Origin: Cyanobacteria bacterium FACHB-DQ100
Lineage (GTDB): Bacteria > Cyanobacteriota > Cyanobacteriia > Leptolyngbyales > Leptolyngbyaceae
Direction: 5' to 3'
Assembly: GCA_014695195.1 (NCBI GenBank)
Contig: JACJNW010000028.1
Span: forward strand, 310,001-374,000
DNA: 64,000 bases
Every line of letters begins with the position of its first letter. Position 1 is the first letter of the stretch. The translations under genes were made by a program, and so were the position numbers. This document shows positions 1-9,048 of this stretch, in pieces. The notes under the pieces are model-generated. The model did no database searches, was not told the origin of the DNA, and saw only the letters and a program-made list of their open reading frames with translations.

Positions 1-1
1 G

Positions 2-808
2 CTGCTCATTCTAGGGGGACAATGGCTTTTCAAGCGCAATCAATCCTTACTCAAAGGAACGAATTCAGTGCGATGGGCAGTGCCTTGGGATTTTGAGATT
101 ACTTGGCAGGTGTTAGTTGTTGGATTCTTCGCTGTTGGGCAACTGTTAATCGGACAGGTGATTGTCCCGCTCGGATTGTTGGCGGCAAGAACAGCATTTC
201 AGCTTGATCCGACGACCTTTACTGTGCGCGATCGAGCGTTTCTCGCTTTTTTCACTTATCTATTGCTGGCAGCAGGTGGACTTAGCGTTCTGTACTTCTC
301 GATTCGGAAGTTTTTGCCGCTTGAGAACAACTGGTTTCGCTTCAGCCTAAAGGGTCGCTGGTTACTTTGGGGAGTGGGCGGATATGCCGCAGCTTACCCG
401 CTAGTTGCAGGAATCTCCTGGATCAATGACAAAATTTGGCAGGGTCGCGGCGGCAGTAATCCGCTCTTGTCGATCGCGCTTGAAGGCCGAGATTCGATCG
501 CGCTTGTTCTATTTTTTGTCACGGCAGCGATCGCGGCTCCGTTGTTTGAGGAAACGTTTTTCCGGGGATTTCTCTTGCCTTCATTGACGAAGTATTTCAC
601 GACTTGGCAAGCGATTTTGATCAGTGGCTTGATCTTTGCGATCGTGCATCTCAGCTTATCCGAAGTCCTACCTCTAACTGTGTTGGGCGTGATCTTAGGA
701 TTTGTCTACACGCGGACGCAAAATCTGATGGCATCGGTGCTACTTCATGCTTTATGGAATAGCGGCACCCTATTAGCATTGTTCCTACTTGGTAGTGCAG
801 CAACCTAA
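2..808 (+). CDS. CPBP family intramembrane protease, 5' partial
   Basis: Polytopic membrane protein of the CPBP (Abi) family of intramembrane glutamic proteases. The family signatures are visible: EETFFRG near 548-568 (motif 1, proposed catalytic Glu pair and Arg), a following FAIVHLS segment (motif 2 His), and HALWNSG near the C-terminus. About six hydrophobic segments are present. A GTG at 68 could be read as a start, but the frame is open without a stop back to base 2 and continues with protein-like sequence, so I treat the gene as cut by the window edge. The 3' end overlaps the convergent small membrane gene by 4 bases. In cyanobacteria the substrates of most CPBP proteins are unknown. 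Confidence 0.85.
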   Translation: MLILGGQWLFKRNQSLLKGTNSVRWAVPWDFEITWQVLVVGFFAVGQLLIGQVIVPLGLLAARTAFQLDPTTFTVRDRAFLAFFTYLLLAAGGLSVLYFSIRKFLPLENNWFRFSLKGRWLLWGVGGYAAAYPLVAGISWINDKIWQGRGGSNPLLSIALEGRDSIALVLFFVTAAIAAPLFEETFFRGFLLPSLTKYFTTWQAILISGLIFAIVHLSLSEVLPLTVLGVILGFVYTRTQNLMASVLLHALWNSGTLLALFLLGSAAT

Positions 809-1185
809 CCTCGCTTCCACCTCAGCTTGATTATCGCGATCGCCCCTAAAAACATTGCACAAAGGGCGATCGCGACGATCGTTTCTTCGATTCTGGGTGA
901 CAGAACCACAATGAAATTTTGTCCCTTTGTTACCGCTGCAAAACTCGAAACACAGAACGGCATCAGATACAGCCTGAACGCTTGCCAACGATCGCGCCTG
1001 TTTTGAGGAGAAACGCTGAGGAGCAACCCTGTTCCAATCACGGCGCTAATACCGATCGAGTTGATCCAGAGTTTAGGTGACGGATCGAAGTAAAAGTAAA
1101 CCGTAACCAGATACCAAATGAGGTAGCACCAGAGAACCGCTTTACCGGGTTTGATTTTATAAAGATATTGAATCAATCCTTTCAT
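805..1185 (-). CDS. Small conserved membrane protein of unknown function
   Basis: A protein of about 126 residues with three or four hydrophobic segments (for example around AVLWCYLIWYLVTVYFYF and ETIVAIALCAMFLGAIAII) and a basic C-terminus (KLRWKRG). I recognise no family. The frame also allows a GTG start at 1191, but the ATG at 1185 is the more natural choice. The end overlaps the convergent CPBP gene by 4 bases, so the two 3' ends share sequence. Confidence 0.6.
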   Translation of the reverse strand: MKGLIQYLYKIKPGKAVLWCYLIWYLVTVYFYFDPSPKLWINSIGISAVIGTGLLLSVSPQNRRDRWQAFRLYLMPFCVSSFAAVTKGQNFIVVLSPRIEETIVAIALCAMFLGAIAIIKLRWKRG

Positions 1186-1369
1186 TGACACATCTTGGTG
1201 GGCAAGCGTCGGCGATCGATGTGGATAAATTGTCGCATTAATCCTGCACCGTAAAATGCTTAAGTACTACACCGTGATATTACGGATACATTTGTAAAAA
1301 TTTATGTAAGTAATTGATAAGCTTGGGGTACACTGCCAGCAGAAGACATGAGCCTCAAAAGGAGAAAGT

Positions 1370-1633
1370 ATGACGAGTGGAACCTCTGGTGATGCAAGCA
1401 AGAAAATTGCAGCAGGCATCTGCGGTATTTTGCTAGGAAGCCTTGGCGTACACAAATTTGTTTTGGGTTACACAACCGAGGGGCTAATTATCTTAGCTGC
1501 AACCTTTCTAACCTGCGGAGTTGGTGCAATGGTGACATCAATTATCGGAATCGTAGAAGGCATCATTTACCTTACCAAGAGCGATGATGAATTTGTCAGC
1601 ACCTACATCGCCAGCAAAAAAGGCTGGTTTTAA
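1370..1633 (+). CDS. TM2 domain-containing protein
   Basis: An 87-residue protein that is essentially one TM2 domain: a first hydrophobic helix with the characteristic LLGSLGVHKFVLGY turn, then a second helix pair (LIILAATFLTCGVGAMVTSIIGIVEGIIYL). The G-x-H-x-F-Y/L pattern in the loop is the family hallmark. A purine-rich ribosome site (AAAGGAGAAAGT) lies 3-10 bases before the ATG, which fixes the start. Such short TM2 proteins are common in cyanobacteria and have no assigned biochemical role. The gene appears monocistronic. Confidence 0.85.
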   Translation: MTSGTSGDASKKIAAGICGILLGSLGVHKFVLGYTTEGLIILAATFLTCGVGAMVTSIIGIVEGIIYLTKSDDEFVSTYIASKKGWF

Positions 1634-1738
1634 CAGTTGGTTCTAACAAAGGTAGCTTTAACACAAGGGTAGCTTAGTAATGCAGTCTAGTTTTGACGAT
1701 CGACATTAGGCTGCATTTGATTCTCTTTGGTCTTAACA

Positions 1739-1921
1739 ATGCAGAAGCTTTCAAAATCCTCGCTGCTGTTCTTCTACGGTGTTCTGGGAATGGGCTATTT
1801 CAATGCCTTTTCCTCACTCGACATTAATCCAATTCTCAGAAATTACCTCATTCTCGTCCCGGTTCAGATTGGGCTAGTCGTCTATTTTCTCTGGTTCCGT
1901 CGCGACACTTTGAAAGACTAA
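1739..1921 (+). CDS. Small two-helix membrane protein, unknown
   Basis: About 60 residues with two hydrophobic stretches (LLFFYGVLGMGYFNAF and YLILVPVQIGLVVYFLWF) and a charged RRDTLKD tail. The open frame allows a TTG start at 1727, but the ATG at 1739 is more likely. No family is recognised. It lies between the TM2 gene and the copper ATPase on the same strand, 90 bases before the ATPase. Its size makes the call tentative. Confidence 0.5.
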   Translation: MQKLSKSSLLFFYGVLGMGYFNAFSSLDINPILRNYLILVPVQIGLVVYFLWFRRDTLKD

Positions 1922-2011
1922 ACCCTAACGAGATTCAAAAAAAAATGACCAATCCGGCAAAACATCTTCTACGCTCAAGAAAGGAGATGTCTTTGATCGG
2001 AGCGTTGGATC

Positions 2012-4360
2012 TTGTCGCAAACCGTTTTACCCCCTACAGACGAATCAATCGAAACGATTACCCTTGATGTCACCGGAATGAAATGCGCCGGATGCGTCAA
2101 AGCGGTCGAGAAACAACTGACTCAACAACCGGGAGTCAAATCTGCCACGGTCAATTTGGTGACAGAACTCGCTACAGTCGAATGCGATCCGTCGATCGAC
2201 CCTGATAGCCTCGCTCTCAAACTCACTGAAGCAGGCTTCCCAAGTCAGCCACGCACCGCAGAAAGTTCCGACACTCCTGATCTTACAGAACGCCGTCAAG
2301 CAGAAATGCAGCGGCAAACGAAACAACTCGCGATCGCCATCTTACTGCTCGTCTTCTCAACGATCGGACATCTCCACATTGGAATTCTTGGACTGAGTAA
2401 TGTTTGGTTTCACTGTGGGTTGGCGATCGCCGCGCTGATTTTTCCCGGTCGATCGATGATCGTAGACGGTTGGCAAGGACTCCGCCGCAATGCACCGAAT
2501 ATGAATACGCTGGTGAGTTTGGGAACGCTCACAGCCTTTACCGCGAGTTTCGTTGCCTTGATCTTCCCGCAACTTGGATGGGAGTGCTTTTTCGACGAGC
2601 CTGTGATGCTAGTCGGGTTTATCTTACTCGGACGAACCCTCGAACAACGTGCACGCGGACAAGCTGCCGCCGCCCTTCAATCCCTTGCCGCCCTACAACC
2701 GCGATCGGCAAGACTAATCGGCAAAAATGGCGCGACTCAACCAGGAATCGAGATTCCGGTCGCTCATATTCGAGTCGGAGAATGGCTGCAAGTTTTACCG
2801 AGTGAACAAATCCCGGTTGATGGTGAGGTCGTTCTGGGTGAAACGACGATCGACGAATCCTTATTAACAGGCGAATCTATTCCCGTTCAGAAACAAGTCG
2901 GTGACCTCGTCGCGGCTGGAACAATCAATCAATCGGGCGCGATCGCTGTTCGAGTCACGCGAGTCGGCAAAGATACCACTTTGGCGCGAATTATCGATCT
3001 GGTCGAATCGGCTCAAGCTCGCAAGGCTCCGATTCAAAAATTAGCCGATACGATTGCAGGCTACTTTACTTATGGCGTGTTATCGATCGCGCTTTGCACT
3101 TTCTTATTCTGGGAGTTCATCGGCACTAAGATTTGGACAAATTTACCGCAGTGGACGATCGGTATCGAACATGCTCACGATATGGGCATGATGCCGCATC
3201 CCTCACCGATGCTGCTGAGTTTGAAGTTAGCGATCGCTGTCCTTGTCATCGCCTGTCCTTGTGCTTTGGGACTCGCAACGCCGACTGCGATTCTCGTCGG
3301 TTCCGGTATTGGAGCAGAGCGCGGATTACTGATTCGAGGGGGAGATGTCCTGGAGCAAGTGCATCATCTCGATACGATCGCCTTTGACAAAACTGGAACA
3401 CTCACGACTGGAAAACCGGTTGTAACTGATGTGATCGAATTTGAAGGCGGTTCGGTCTTGCAGCTCGCTGCCACGGTCGAAAGTGGAACCCGTCATCCGC
3501 TTGCTGCCGCAATTCTAAAGGCTGCTGAAAACCTACCCCTACTTCCGGCACAAGATTTTTACACGCAGGCAGGATTCGGAGTTTCGGCAAAAGTCGAAAT
3601 TGATTCGGCTCAGCAGCAGGTCTTTCTTGGAACTGCAAAATGGCTCGAAAATAACCACATCGCGATTCCCGAAACTGCTCGATCGCAAGCTGACCAACTT
3701 GCAGCCGCAGGAAAAACGATCGTCTATGCCGCCACCGAAGCGCTTATTGGCATTATCGCGGTTTCAGATGCGCTCAGACCGGATGCCCAATCGACGATCA
3801 AAGCGCTAAAAGATCTAAATCTGCGGGTCTTGATGCTCAGTGGCGATCGCACCTCAACCGCTCAAGCGATCGCGGCAAATCTTGGATTGTCTGATGTCTT
3901 TGCCGAAATTCCACCCGAAGGAAAAGCCAGCGCGATCGCCCAACTCCAAGCTGAAGGTTACTGCGTCGGCATGGTCGGAGACGGCATCAACGACGCACCC
4001 GCTCTCGCCCAAGCCGATGTCGGCATCGCGCTCAAATCGGGAACCGATGTCGCGATCGAAACCGCAGGAATCGTGCTGATGTGCGATCGTCTCAGTGATG
4101 TGGTTGAATCCATCCGCCTCAGTCGCGCCACCTTTGCCAAGATTCAACAGAACTTATTCTGGGCATTCGCCTATAACTTACTCGGAATCCCGATCGCTGC
4201 CGGTCTTTTACTGCCTGCATTCGGTATTTTGCTCAGTCCCGCCGCCGCAGGCGCATTTATGGCATTTAGCTCTGTTAGTGTTGTCACCAACTCGCTATTA
4301 TTACGACGTTTTTCAAAATCGTCAGAACGACCAGAATCAGTTACATTGGGTGAGGCATAA
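2012..4360 (+). CDS. ctaA: Copper-translocating P1B-type ATPase, CtaA-like
   Basis: ATP-driven Cu(I) pump. Domains in order: an N-terminal heavy-metal-associated domain with GMKCAGC (Cys 25 and 28), two membrane pairs, the actuator domain with LLTGES, the CPC metal site (about residue 415, VIACPCALGLATP), phosphorylation motif DKTGT (Asp about 459), the P1B-specific HP motif (SGTRHPLA), hinge GDGINDAPAL, then YN in helix 7 and MAFSS in helix 8, which together define Cu(I) specificity. 782 residues is normal. The N-terminal domain reads more like CtaA (copper delivery at the plasma membrane) than PacS (thylakoid). That assignment is inference. The start is TTG at 2012, with a possible ribosome site (AAGGAG) 25 bases upstream, so the exact start is uncertain. 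Confidence 0.88.
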   Translation: MSQTVLPPTDESIETITLDVTGMKCAGCVKAVEKQLTQQPGVKSATVNLVTELATVECDPSIDPDSLALKLTEAGFPSQPRTAESSDTPDLTERRQAEMQRQTKQLAIAILLLVFSTIGHLHIGILGLSNVWFHCGLAIAALIFPGRSMIVDGWQGLRRNAPNMNTLVSLGTLTAFTASFVALIFPQLGWECFFDEPVMLVGFILLGRTLEQRARGQAAAALQSLAALQPRSARLIGKNGATQPGIEIPVAHIRVGEWLQVLPSEQIPVDGEVVLGETTIDESLLTGESIPVQKQVGDLVAAGTINQSGAIAVRVTRVGKDTTLARIIDLVESAQARKAPIQKLADTIAGYFTYGVLSIALCTFLFWEFIGTKIWTNLPQWTIGIEHAHDMGMMPHPSPMLLSLKLAIAVLVIACPCALGLATPTAILVGSGIGAERGLLIRGGDVLEQVHHLDTIAFDKTGTLTTGKPVVTDVIEFEGGSVLQLAATVESGTRHPLAAAILKAAENLPLLPAQDFYTQAGFGVSAKVEIDSAQQQVFLGTAKWLENNHIAIPETARSQADQLAAAGKTIVYAATEALIGIIAVSDALRPDAQSTIKALKDLNLRVLMLSGDRTSTAQAIAANLGLSDVFAEIPPEGKASAIAQLQAEGYCVGMVGDGINDAPALAQADVGIALKSGTDVAIETAGIVLMCDRLSDVVESIRLSRATFAKIQQNLFWAFAYNLLGIPIAAGLLLPAFGILLSPAAAGAFMAFSSVSVVTNSLLLRRFSKSSERPESVTLGEA

Positions 4361-4529
4361 ACGATTTAATCGTCGATCGTAATCAGCCTGATTCATTACA
4401 ATGAAACACCGAAGCACACCAGCTTGAGCGAATATCGATACTCGTACTCTGTTGCTTCGCGTAAACTAGACTTATCTTTTTTAGGATAAATCCTTCCTGC
4501 CGTTCACCCAATCCTTAATTCGAGTGTCA

Positions 4530-4958
4530 ATGCCCTCAGAACCGCATCAAAACCATCTCATCATTATCGAAGATGATAAGGGTCGCCGGGAGTTTGTGTT
4601 AGATGCCCCGGTTTATTCGATCGGACGTGATGCCAAGTGCGATATTCGCTTAGTGTCGCAGTTTGTTTCTCGTCGTCATGCGACCCTGCTTCAGCTCCCC
4701 AACGAAGACGGAACGCATTATTACCGGATTGTCGATGGCAACCTCAAAGGTAAGCCAAGCGCGAATGGGCTTTTGATTAATGGTCGTAAACTGCAACAAT
4801 GCGACCTCCGTAACCAAGATGAGATTGTTTTTGGCCCTCAAGTCCGCGCCATCTATTACTTGTTGAAGCGGGATGCGGTGCTGACGGTTCCACCCGATGA
4901 GTTTGATATTACCTTGATTAGTCCGAATATGGTTGGTGATCCAGAGGACGAAGAATAA
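4530..4958 (+). CDS. FHA domain protein
   Basis: About 142 residues, nearly all one forkhead-associated (phosphothreonine-binding) domain. The conserved elements are YSIGRDAKCDI (Gly-Arg), FVSRRHATL (Ser and His) and SANGLLINGRKL (Asn-Gly). It probably reads Ser/Thr phosphorylation by a Hanks-type kinase, but no intact kinase is adjacent. The tail is short and acidic (GDPEDEE). A GTG six bases upstream is an alternative start. The gene ends in a strong terminator whose left arm begins at its stop codon. Confidence 0.85.
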   Translation: MPSEPHQNHLIIIEDDKGRREFVLDAPVYSIGRDAKCDIRLVSQFVSRRHATLLQLPNEDGTHYYRIVDGNLKGKPSANGLLINGRKLQQCDLRNQDEIVFGPQVRAIYYLLKRDAVLTVPPDEFDITLISPNMVGDPEDEE

Positions 4959-4997
4959 AAAAACTCCGATCTTCTACTGGGGAGATCGGAGTTTTTT
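4958..4997. terminator. Bidirectional intrinsic terminator
   Basis: A perfect 15-bp inverted repeat (4958-4972 with 4983-4997) around CTCCGATCT, with a 10-base loop. It is flanked by A6 on one side and T6 on the other, so it works in both orientations. It separates the FHA gene from the convergent gene ending at 5009. Confidence 0.9.
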
Positions 4998-5008
4998 AGT
5001 TTAGAGAA

Positions 5009-5356
5009 TTAGCCCGTTACTGTTTCAATCAAATTCCAGCCCTGATTTTCGCTGATCGCTTGGCTAACCAAGTTATACATTTTGCGACAGTGATTCTCAA
5101 CTTGAAGCGGTAGCTCTTCGTTCTTAACAACAAAATTCATCCGAGTTTCTTGGTCGGTTGCCGTTGTCTTATCAATCAGCACCTCCACTGTAACCAGCTT
5201 TGGAAATGCCACTTTCCCTGGAATTTCACGCGCCATCATGTAGTCTTCTGTCGCGTAAATGACATCCAGGTTGCAGGACTTCAGCGTCTGATTCAACAGC
5301 GGCTGGAGATTCTGCATTGGGACTCCAACAGTGAATAGACAGGTGTAACGAGCCAT
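5009..5356 (-). CDS. Conserved cyanobacterial protein of unknown function
   Basis: A soluble protein of 115 residues starting MARYTCLFTVG. I chose the ATG at 5356 over an in-frame TTG at 5368. It reads like a compact alpha/beta domain with several Cys residues (for example KSCNLDVIYA and ENHCRKMYNLV). No catalytic signature is visible and I cannot name a function. It is convergent with the FHA gene and shares its terminator. Confidence 0.65.
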   Translation of the reverse strand: MARYTCLFTVGVPMQNLQPLLNQTLKSCNLDVIYATEDYMMAREIPGKVAFPKLVTVEVLIDKTTATDQETRMNFVVKNEELPLQVENHCRKMYNLVSQAISENQGWNLIETVTG

Positions 5357-5641
5357 AGCAAACCCCAATCTTGTGACAAGTGAATCTTCACTTTCTCCGT
5401 TACCAACCTACGCTAAAACGATGCTCTGGTCTAGGTATCTGCCCGTAAATTTTAATTCGGTCGCCAGACCAATACAGCCAGCAGTCTGCGTAGTTCTTGT
5501 CTAGAGCATGGCGCTCTTAGTGACAAGTCGTTCTAGCCCCTTTATAGCGGATAACCTCAAAAGTGATCTATTCTGCGGAGATCGAATAGAAAGCATTTAA
5601 TTTGAAATACGCTAGAGGATCGGAACTGACGTGGGTTTAAG

Positions 5642-6277
5642 ATGAGTGGAAAATTGATTGTCTTTGAAGGAATAGAAGGCTGTGGCAAGACGACGCAGCT
5701 TGAACGATCGCGCCAATGGTTAACCCGCAGCATTCCAGTAGAGATAATTTCAACCCGCGAACCTGGCGGAACTCGACTCGGTGGGGGCATTCGTCAGCTT
5801 TTACTGCACAATGACGAGGAATCAATTCACGATCGGGCTGAGTTGCTGCTGTATGCTGCCGATCGCGCTCAGCACGTCGAAACCTTTTTGCGTCCGCATT
5901 TAGAACGAGGCGCGATCATTTTGTGCGATCGCTACACTGATTCGACGATCGCTTATCAAGGTTACGGTCGCGGCTTGGATCGCACCTTGATCGACCAACT
6001 CAACCAAGTGGCAACCGGTGGATTACAGAGTGATCTAACCATTTGGCTCGATATTGATGTCGAAGTTGGATTCGAGCGGATGAAACAGCGAGGAAAGCGC
6101 GATCGTATCGAGCAAGCCAGTCTTGATTTTCATCATCGCGTTCAACAGGGATTTGCAGCACTCGCGCAGGAGAATTCCGATCGTATCGTTCGCATTGATG
6201 GGAGCGGCAGCGAATTAACGGTGGCAGAACAAGTTAAAGCTGTACTGAGTCAGGCACTGAAGCGCTGGGGGATGTGA
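5642..6277 (+). CDS. tmk: Thymidylate kinase
   Basis: Phosphorylates dTMP to dTDP with ATP, a required step of dTTP synthesis. The 211-residue protein shows the P-loop FEGIEGCGKTTQ (about residues 8-19), TREPGGT, the DRYTDSTIAYQGYGRG substrate motif and a basic lid segment (KRGKRDRIE). Length and motif order are normal. The downstream deaminase ATG overlaps its stop (TGATG), which implies translational coupling. Confidence 0.95.
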   Translation: MSGKLIVFEGIEGCGKTTQLERSRQWLTRSIPVEIISTREPGGTRLGGGIRQLLLHNDEESIHDRAELLLYAADRAQHVETFLRPHLERGAIILCDRYTDSTIAYQGYGRGLDRTLIDQLNQVATGGLQSDLTIWLDIDVEVGFERMKQRGKRDRIEQASLDFHHRVQQGFAALAQENSDRIVRIDGSGSELTVAEQVKAVLSQALKRWGM

Positions 6278-6762
6278 TGGAAACACGCGATCCGACTGCT
6301 GAGGAAATACTGAAACATTTGCGGCGAGCAAATCAGATTGCCGTGCGATCGCGCTCCTTTGGTCATCATCCGTTCGGTGGGATTCTGGTTGCTCCGGATC
6401 ACAAAACCGTTTTGTTCGAGCAAGGCAACGTCAATTCAGTTAATCACGCTGAATCGGTGCTTATCCGAACGGCGTATCAAAATTTGAGTCCGGAGTATTT
6501 GTGGGATTGCACCCTCTACACAACGGTTGAACTCTGCGCCATGTGCGCTGGAACGCTGTATTGGGGAAATATTGAGCGGTTAGTGTATGGAATTGCGGAG
6601 ACTCGGTTATTAGAGTTGACAGGCAATCATTCGGAGAATCCAACGCTAAATTTACCTTGTCGATCGATCTTTCAACAAGGTCAAAAGCCCATTCGAGTTT
6701 GGGGCGAAATTCCAGAGGTTGCAGAGGAAATTCTGGAAGTCCATCGCGATTTTTGGACTTAA
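6277..6762 (+). CDS. CMP/dCMP-type nucleoside deaminase family protein
   Basis: Zinc-dependent hydrolytic deaminase of the cytidine deaminase-like superfamily. The zinc ligands and proton shuttle are visible: NHAES (His and catalytic Glu) and VELCAMCAG (two Cys). Length (161 residues) and the HHPFGGILV segment resemble guanine-deaminase or TadA-like proteins. The ELCAMC version, instead of the usual EPCxMC, leaves the substrate open. The ATG at 6277 overlaps the tmk stop by one base, so the pair is probably one transcript with a nucleotide-metabolism theme. A GTG one codon upstream is possible but less likely. Confidence 0.8.
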   Translation: METRDPTAEEILKHLRRANQIAVRSRSFGHHPFGGILVAPDHKTVLFEQGNVNSVNHAESVLIRTAYQNLSPEYLWDCTLYTTVELCAMCAGTLYWGNIERLVYGIAETRLLELTGNHSENPTLNLPCRSIFQQGQKPIRVWGEIPEVAEEILEVHRDFWT

Positions 6763-6772
6763 TACTTTGGAC

Positions 6773-7132
6773 TTAATACACCGTTTCGTCTTCTTTGCGC
6801 CAAGCCGGATCAACGATGCAAATAAAAACGATCGCCTCATGCCCCACATTCCGAATGAACTGCCGCGCATTCGGCGGGATGTATACAGCATCGCCCACTC
6901 GAACTGTCTGCACCTCATCATCGATATGCATCTCACCCACGCCACTGAGAATGTAATACACCTCAGAAGTCTTGAGAGAATGCGGGATGGATACCTGATC
7001 CACCGGCACGATCGCATGAGCTAAACTGTAGCGCAGCTCAATCTCTTGCTTTTCTGGATGCAGCAATTCCCGCAGCAGCGTACCGTCTCCTGCGACAAAC
7101 TCAGGACAATCCGCTAATTTCCTCACCAACAT
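6773..7132 (-). CDS. Cupin domain protein
   Basis: A 119-residue single-domain beta-barrel cupin. Motif 1 reads IPHSLKTSEVYYILSGVGEMHI and motif 2 reads GDAVYIPPNARQFIRN. Motif 1 keeps one His and the Glu, but the motif 2 His is Gln or Phe here, so metal binding is uncertain. Substrate unknown. It sits 3 bases downstream of the Cys-motif membrane protein gene and is probably co-transcribed with it. Confidence 0.8.
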   Translation of the reverse strand: MLVRKLADCPEFVAGDGTLLRELLHPEKQEIELRYSLAHAIVPVDQVSIPHSLKTSEVYYILSGVGEMHIDDEVQTVRVGDAVYIPPNARQFIRNVGHEAIVFICIVDPAWRKEDETVY

Positions 7133-7135
7133 TAG

Positions 7136-7408
7136 TTAACGCTCGTAATAATCGGGGCAAGCGATCGCATCTTCGGAAAGCGCGGTCATCGGATGCACTG
7201 GACACTTGAGATTATAGTCTCCGGTGAAAAATTGGCAGTCCGCGCAGGGAATTTGGTGCATCTGCTTGGCTTGCTTCACCGTGTCTCGTGTGATCTCAAA
7301 CGTCCGCCAAGCCATGCTCAAAACCAGCGCCCAAGCCGCAATAAAACAAGTCGGAACCAAGAAGGGCTGAAACCAATGAATCAGGCTCACTAAAACTTTA
7401 AAGAACAT
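7136..7408 (-). CDS. Membrane-anchored four-cysteine protein, unknown
   Basis: 90 residues: an N-terminal hydrophobic anchor (about residues 5-35), then a soluble tail with IPCADCQFF, LKCPVHP and IACPDYY. Four Cys in a CxxC...C...C pattern suggest a zinc ribbon or small Fe-S site. That is inference from spacing only. The family looks conserved in cyanobacteria but I know no function. It is first in a two-gene unit with the cupin and is divergent from the HlyD-type gene across 128 bases. Confidence 0.65.
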   Translation of the reverse strand: MFFKVLVSLIHWFQPFLVPTCFIAAWALVLSMAWRTFEITRDTVKQAKQMHQIPCADCQFFTGDYNLKCPVHPMTALSEDAIACPDYYER

Positions 7409-7536
7409 CTCACGAAATCAACCAGATTGTTATGGGCAATTTAGGTTAAATAATAGTAGACCCCTTGGCATCTGACCCCGGACTTACTTAAGGGTGATTT
7501 ACCAAACTTGCGATTGCCCACTTAATCAACACCATC

Positions 7537-9009
7537 ATGAGAGTTTCTCTGGCTGCTAGCCCCGCCCAATCCCAACAAACCCGCCATCAGCTTGCCAACC
7601 CTGAAGACTCCCTATCCTACGAGTTAGGCAAAGCGGTACAGGAGTTGCCGCCAGTCTATACCCGAGTCTTAGCAGGCAGCATCAGCGTTTTAGTGCTGGG
7701 AACGATCAACTGGGCGCACTTTAGCGAAGTCGAAGAAGTTGCCAACGCCACCGGGAAAATTGTTCCTTCGACTGAAGTTCGACCGTTTCGCGCTCCCAGC
7801 GTCGGCACGATCACAAGAATCAACGTCAAGCCAGGAATGACCGTTGAAAAAGGACAAACCCTGATGGAAATCGACCCAGGGGCAACCGAAACGAATGTCG
7901 ATAGCTTGAAGCAGGACGCGAAAAAAATTCAGGAAGACATTCAGCGACTCGAAGCGGAGAGCCAAGGACAAGGCGCAACGGGAAATGCGCTACAAGATCA
8001 ACTGACTGCCTCACGCCAGCGAGAATTTATCGATAAGCAAAATGCTGCAATTGCTGAAGCCAATCGTCAAAACGCCACGATCGGTGAAGCCCAAGCCCGT
8101 CTGGAGCGCTTCCAGGAAAACTTGGTCAATGCCCGCGCAACTTTGACAAACGCGACGGCAAGTAAAGCAGATGCTCGTAAAAACCTAGAAATTGCCCAAG
8201 AGCGACAAAGACGCCTCAAAACGCTAGAAGACAGCGGAGCCGTTCCGCACTTAGAATTACTGAACGCAGCGGCACAGGTGACACAAGCTAGCCAACAACT
8301 GACAAGCGCCATCAACCAAATTAACGAGGCGGAAGGTCAAATCACTTCCCTTGAAAGAGAAATTGAAGCGCAACAACAGCGGATTAATCAGGCTCGACAG
8401 GCTTTTGAATCAGCACGCAGCACCGCACAAGGACTCACCCCTCAACGTCAATCAGAGATTTTGACGCAGTTAAAACAACGCCGGGAAGAGTTGACCAAAA
8501 AACAAGGCGAAATTGCAGTTGCAACTCAGCAACGTAAAGACCGCGAATCGATCACGGCTCCTTTTGCGGGAATAATCTATAACCTCAAAGCTACAGAAGG
8601 ATTGGTACAGCAGGGTGAAGAGCTCCTCTCGCTGCTGCCAAAAGACCGCGACTTGGTACTAGAAGTGAAAGTCTCTAACCAAGATATTGGCTTTGTGCGT
8701 CCGGGAATGAAAGCAAAAGTGAAGCTGGCAACCTTCCCGTATCAAGAATTCGGCGTGATCGAGGGAGAACTGATTTCGATTAGCCCAGACGCAGTGGTCG
8801 AAAGAGATGAAAACGGGCGCGAATTAGGACCTGTTTTTCCAGCAAAGGTGAGACTCGATCGTAATGCAATTCCCGTTCGGGGTCGCAATGTCGAACTTTC
8901 TCCAGGGATGGCAGGAACAGCAGATATTGTGACGCGCAAGCGATCAATTCTCTCTTTCTTGGTTGAGCCGATTACACGACGATTTAGCGAAGCCTTCTCG
9001 GTTCGATAG
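7537..9009 (+). CDS. HlyD-family periplasmic adaptor (membrane fusion protein)
   Basis: Adaptor subunit that would link an inner-membrane exporter to a TolC-like channel. The 490 residues contain a short cytoplasmic N-terminus, one transmembrane helix (about 42-60), a half-lipoyl motif (SVGTITRINVKPG, 88-100), a long Gln/Glu/Arg-rich coiled coil (about 120-330), the second lipoyl half (ITAPFAGIIYNLKATEG) and a beta-barrel C-terminus. The overall plan matches type I secretion HlyD rather than the short RND adaptors. No ABC ATPase or TolC gene is next to it, so its partner must be elsewhere. Confidence 0.9.
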   Translation: MRVSLAASPAQSQQTRHQLANPEDSLSYELGKAVQELPPVYTRVLAGSISVLVLGTINWAHFSEVEEVANATGKIVPSTEVRPFRAPSVGTITRINVKPGMTVEKGQTLMEIDPGATETNVDSLKQDAKKIQEDIQRLEAESQGQGATGNALQDQLTASRQREFIDKQNAAIAEANRQNATIGEAQARLERFQENLVNARATLTNATASKADARKNLEIAQERQRRLKTLEDSGAVPHLELLNAAAQVTQASQQLTSAINQINEAEGQITSLEREIEAQQQRINQARQAFESARSTAQGLTPQRQSEILTQLKQRREELTKKQGEIAVATQQRKDRESITAPFAGIIYNLKATEGLVQQGEELLSLLPKDRDLVLEVKVSNQDIGFVRPGMKAKVKLATFPYQEFGVIEGELISISPDAVVERDENGRELGPVFPAKVRLDRNAIPVRGRNVELSPGMAGTADIVTRKRSILSFLVEPITRRFSEAFSVR

Positions 9010-9016
9010 AGCGGAA

Positions 9017-9048
9017 AAAGATTGGGTGTTTTCGGACGCTCAATCTTT
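9017..9048 (+). terminator. Probable terminator of the HlyD-type gene
   Basis: A 13-bp stem (9017-9029 with 9036-9048) containing AAAGATTG, with two G-U pairs and a 6-base loop, 8 bases after the stop codon. The following T run is short, so efficiency is uncertain. Confidence 0.5.

Noticed and set aside
5405-5520. Imperfect inverted repeat ATGCTCTGG / CTAGAGCAT upstream of tmk
   Set aside because: Arms are short, mismatched and about 100 bases apart. No supported role.
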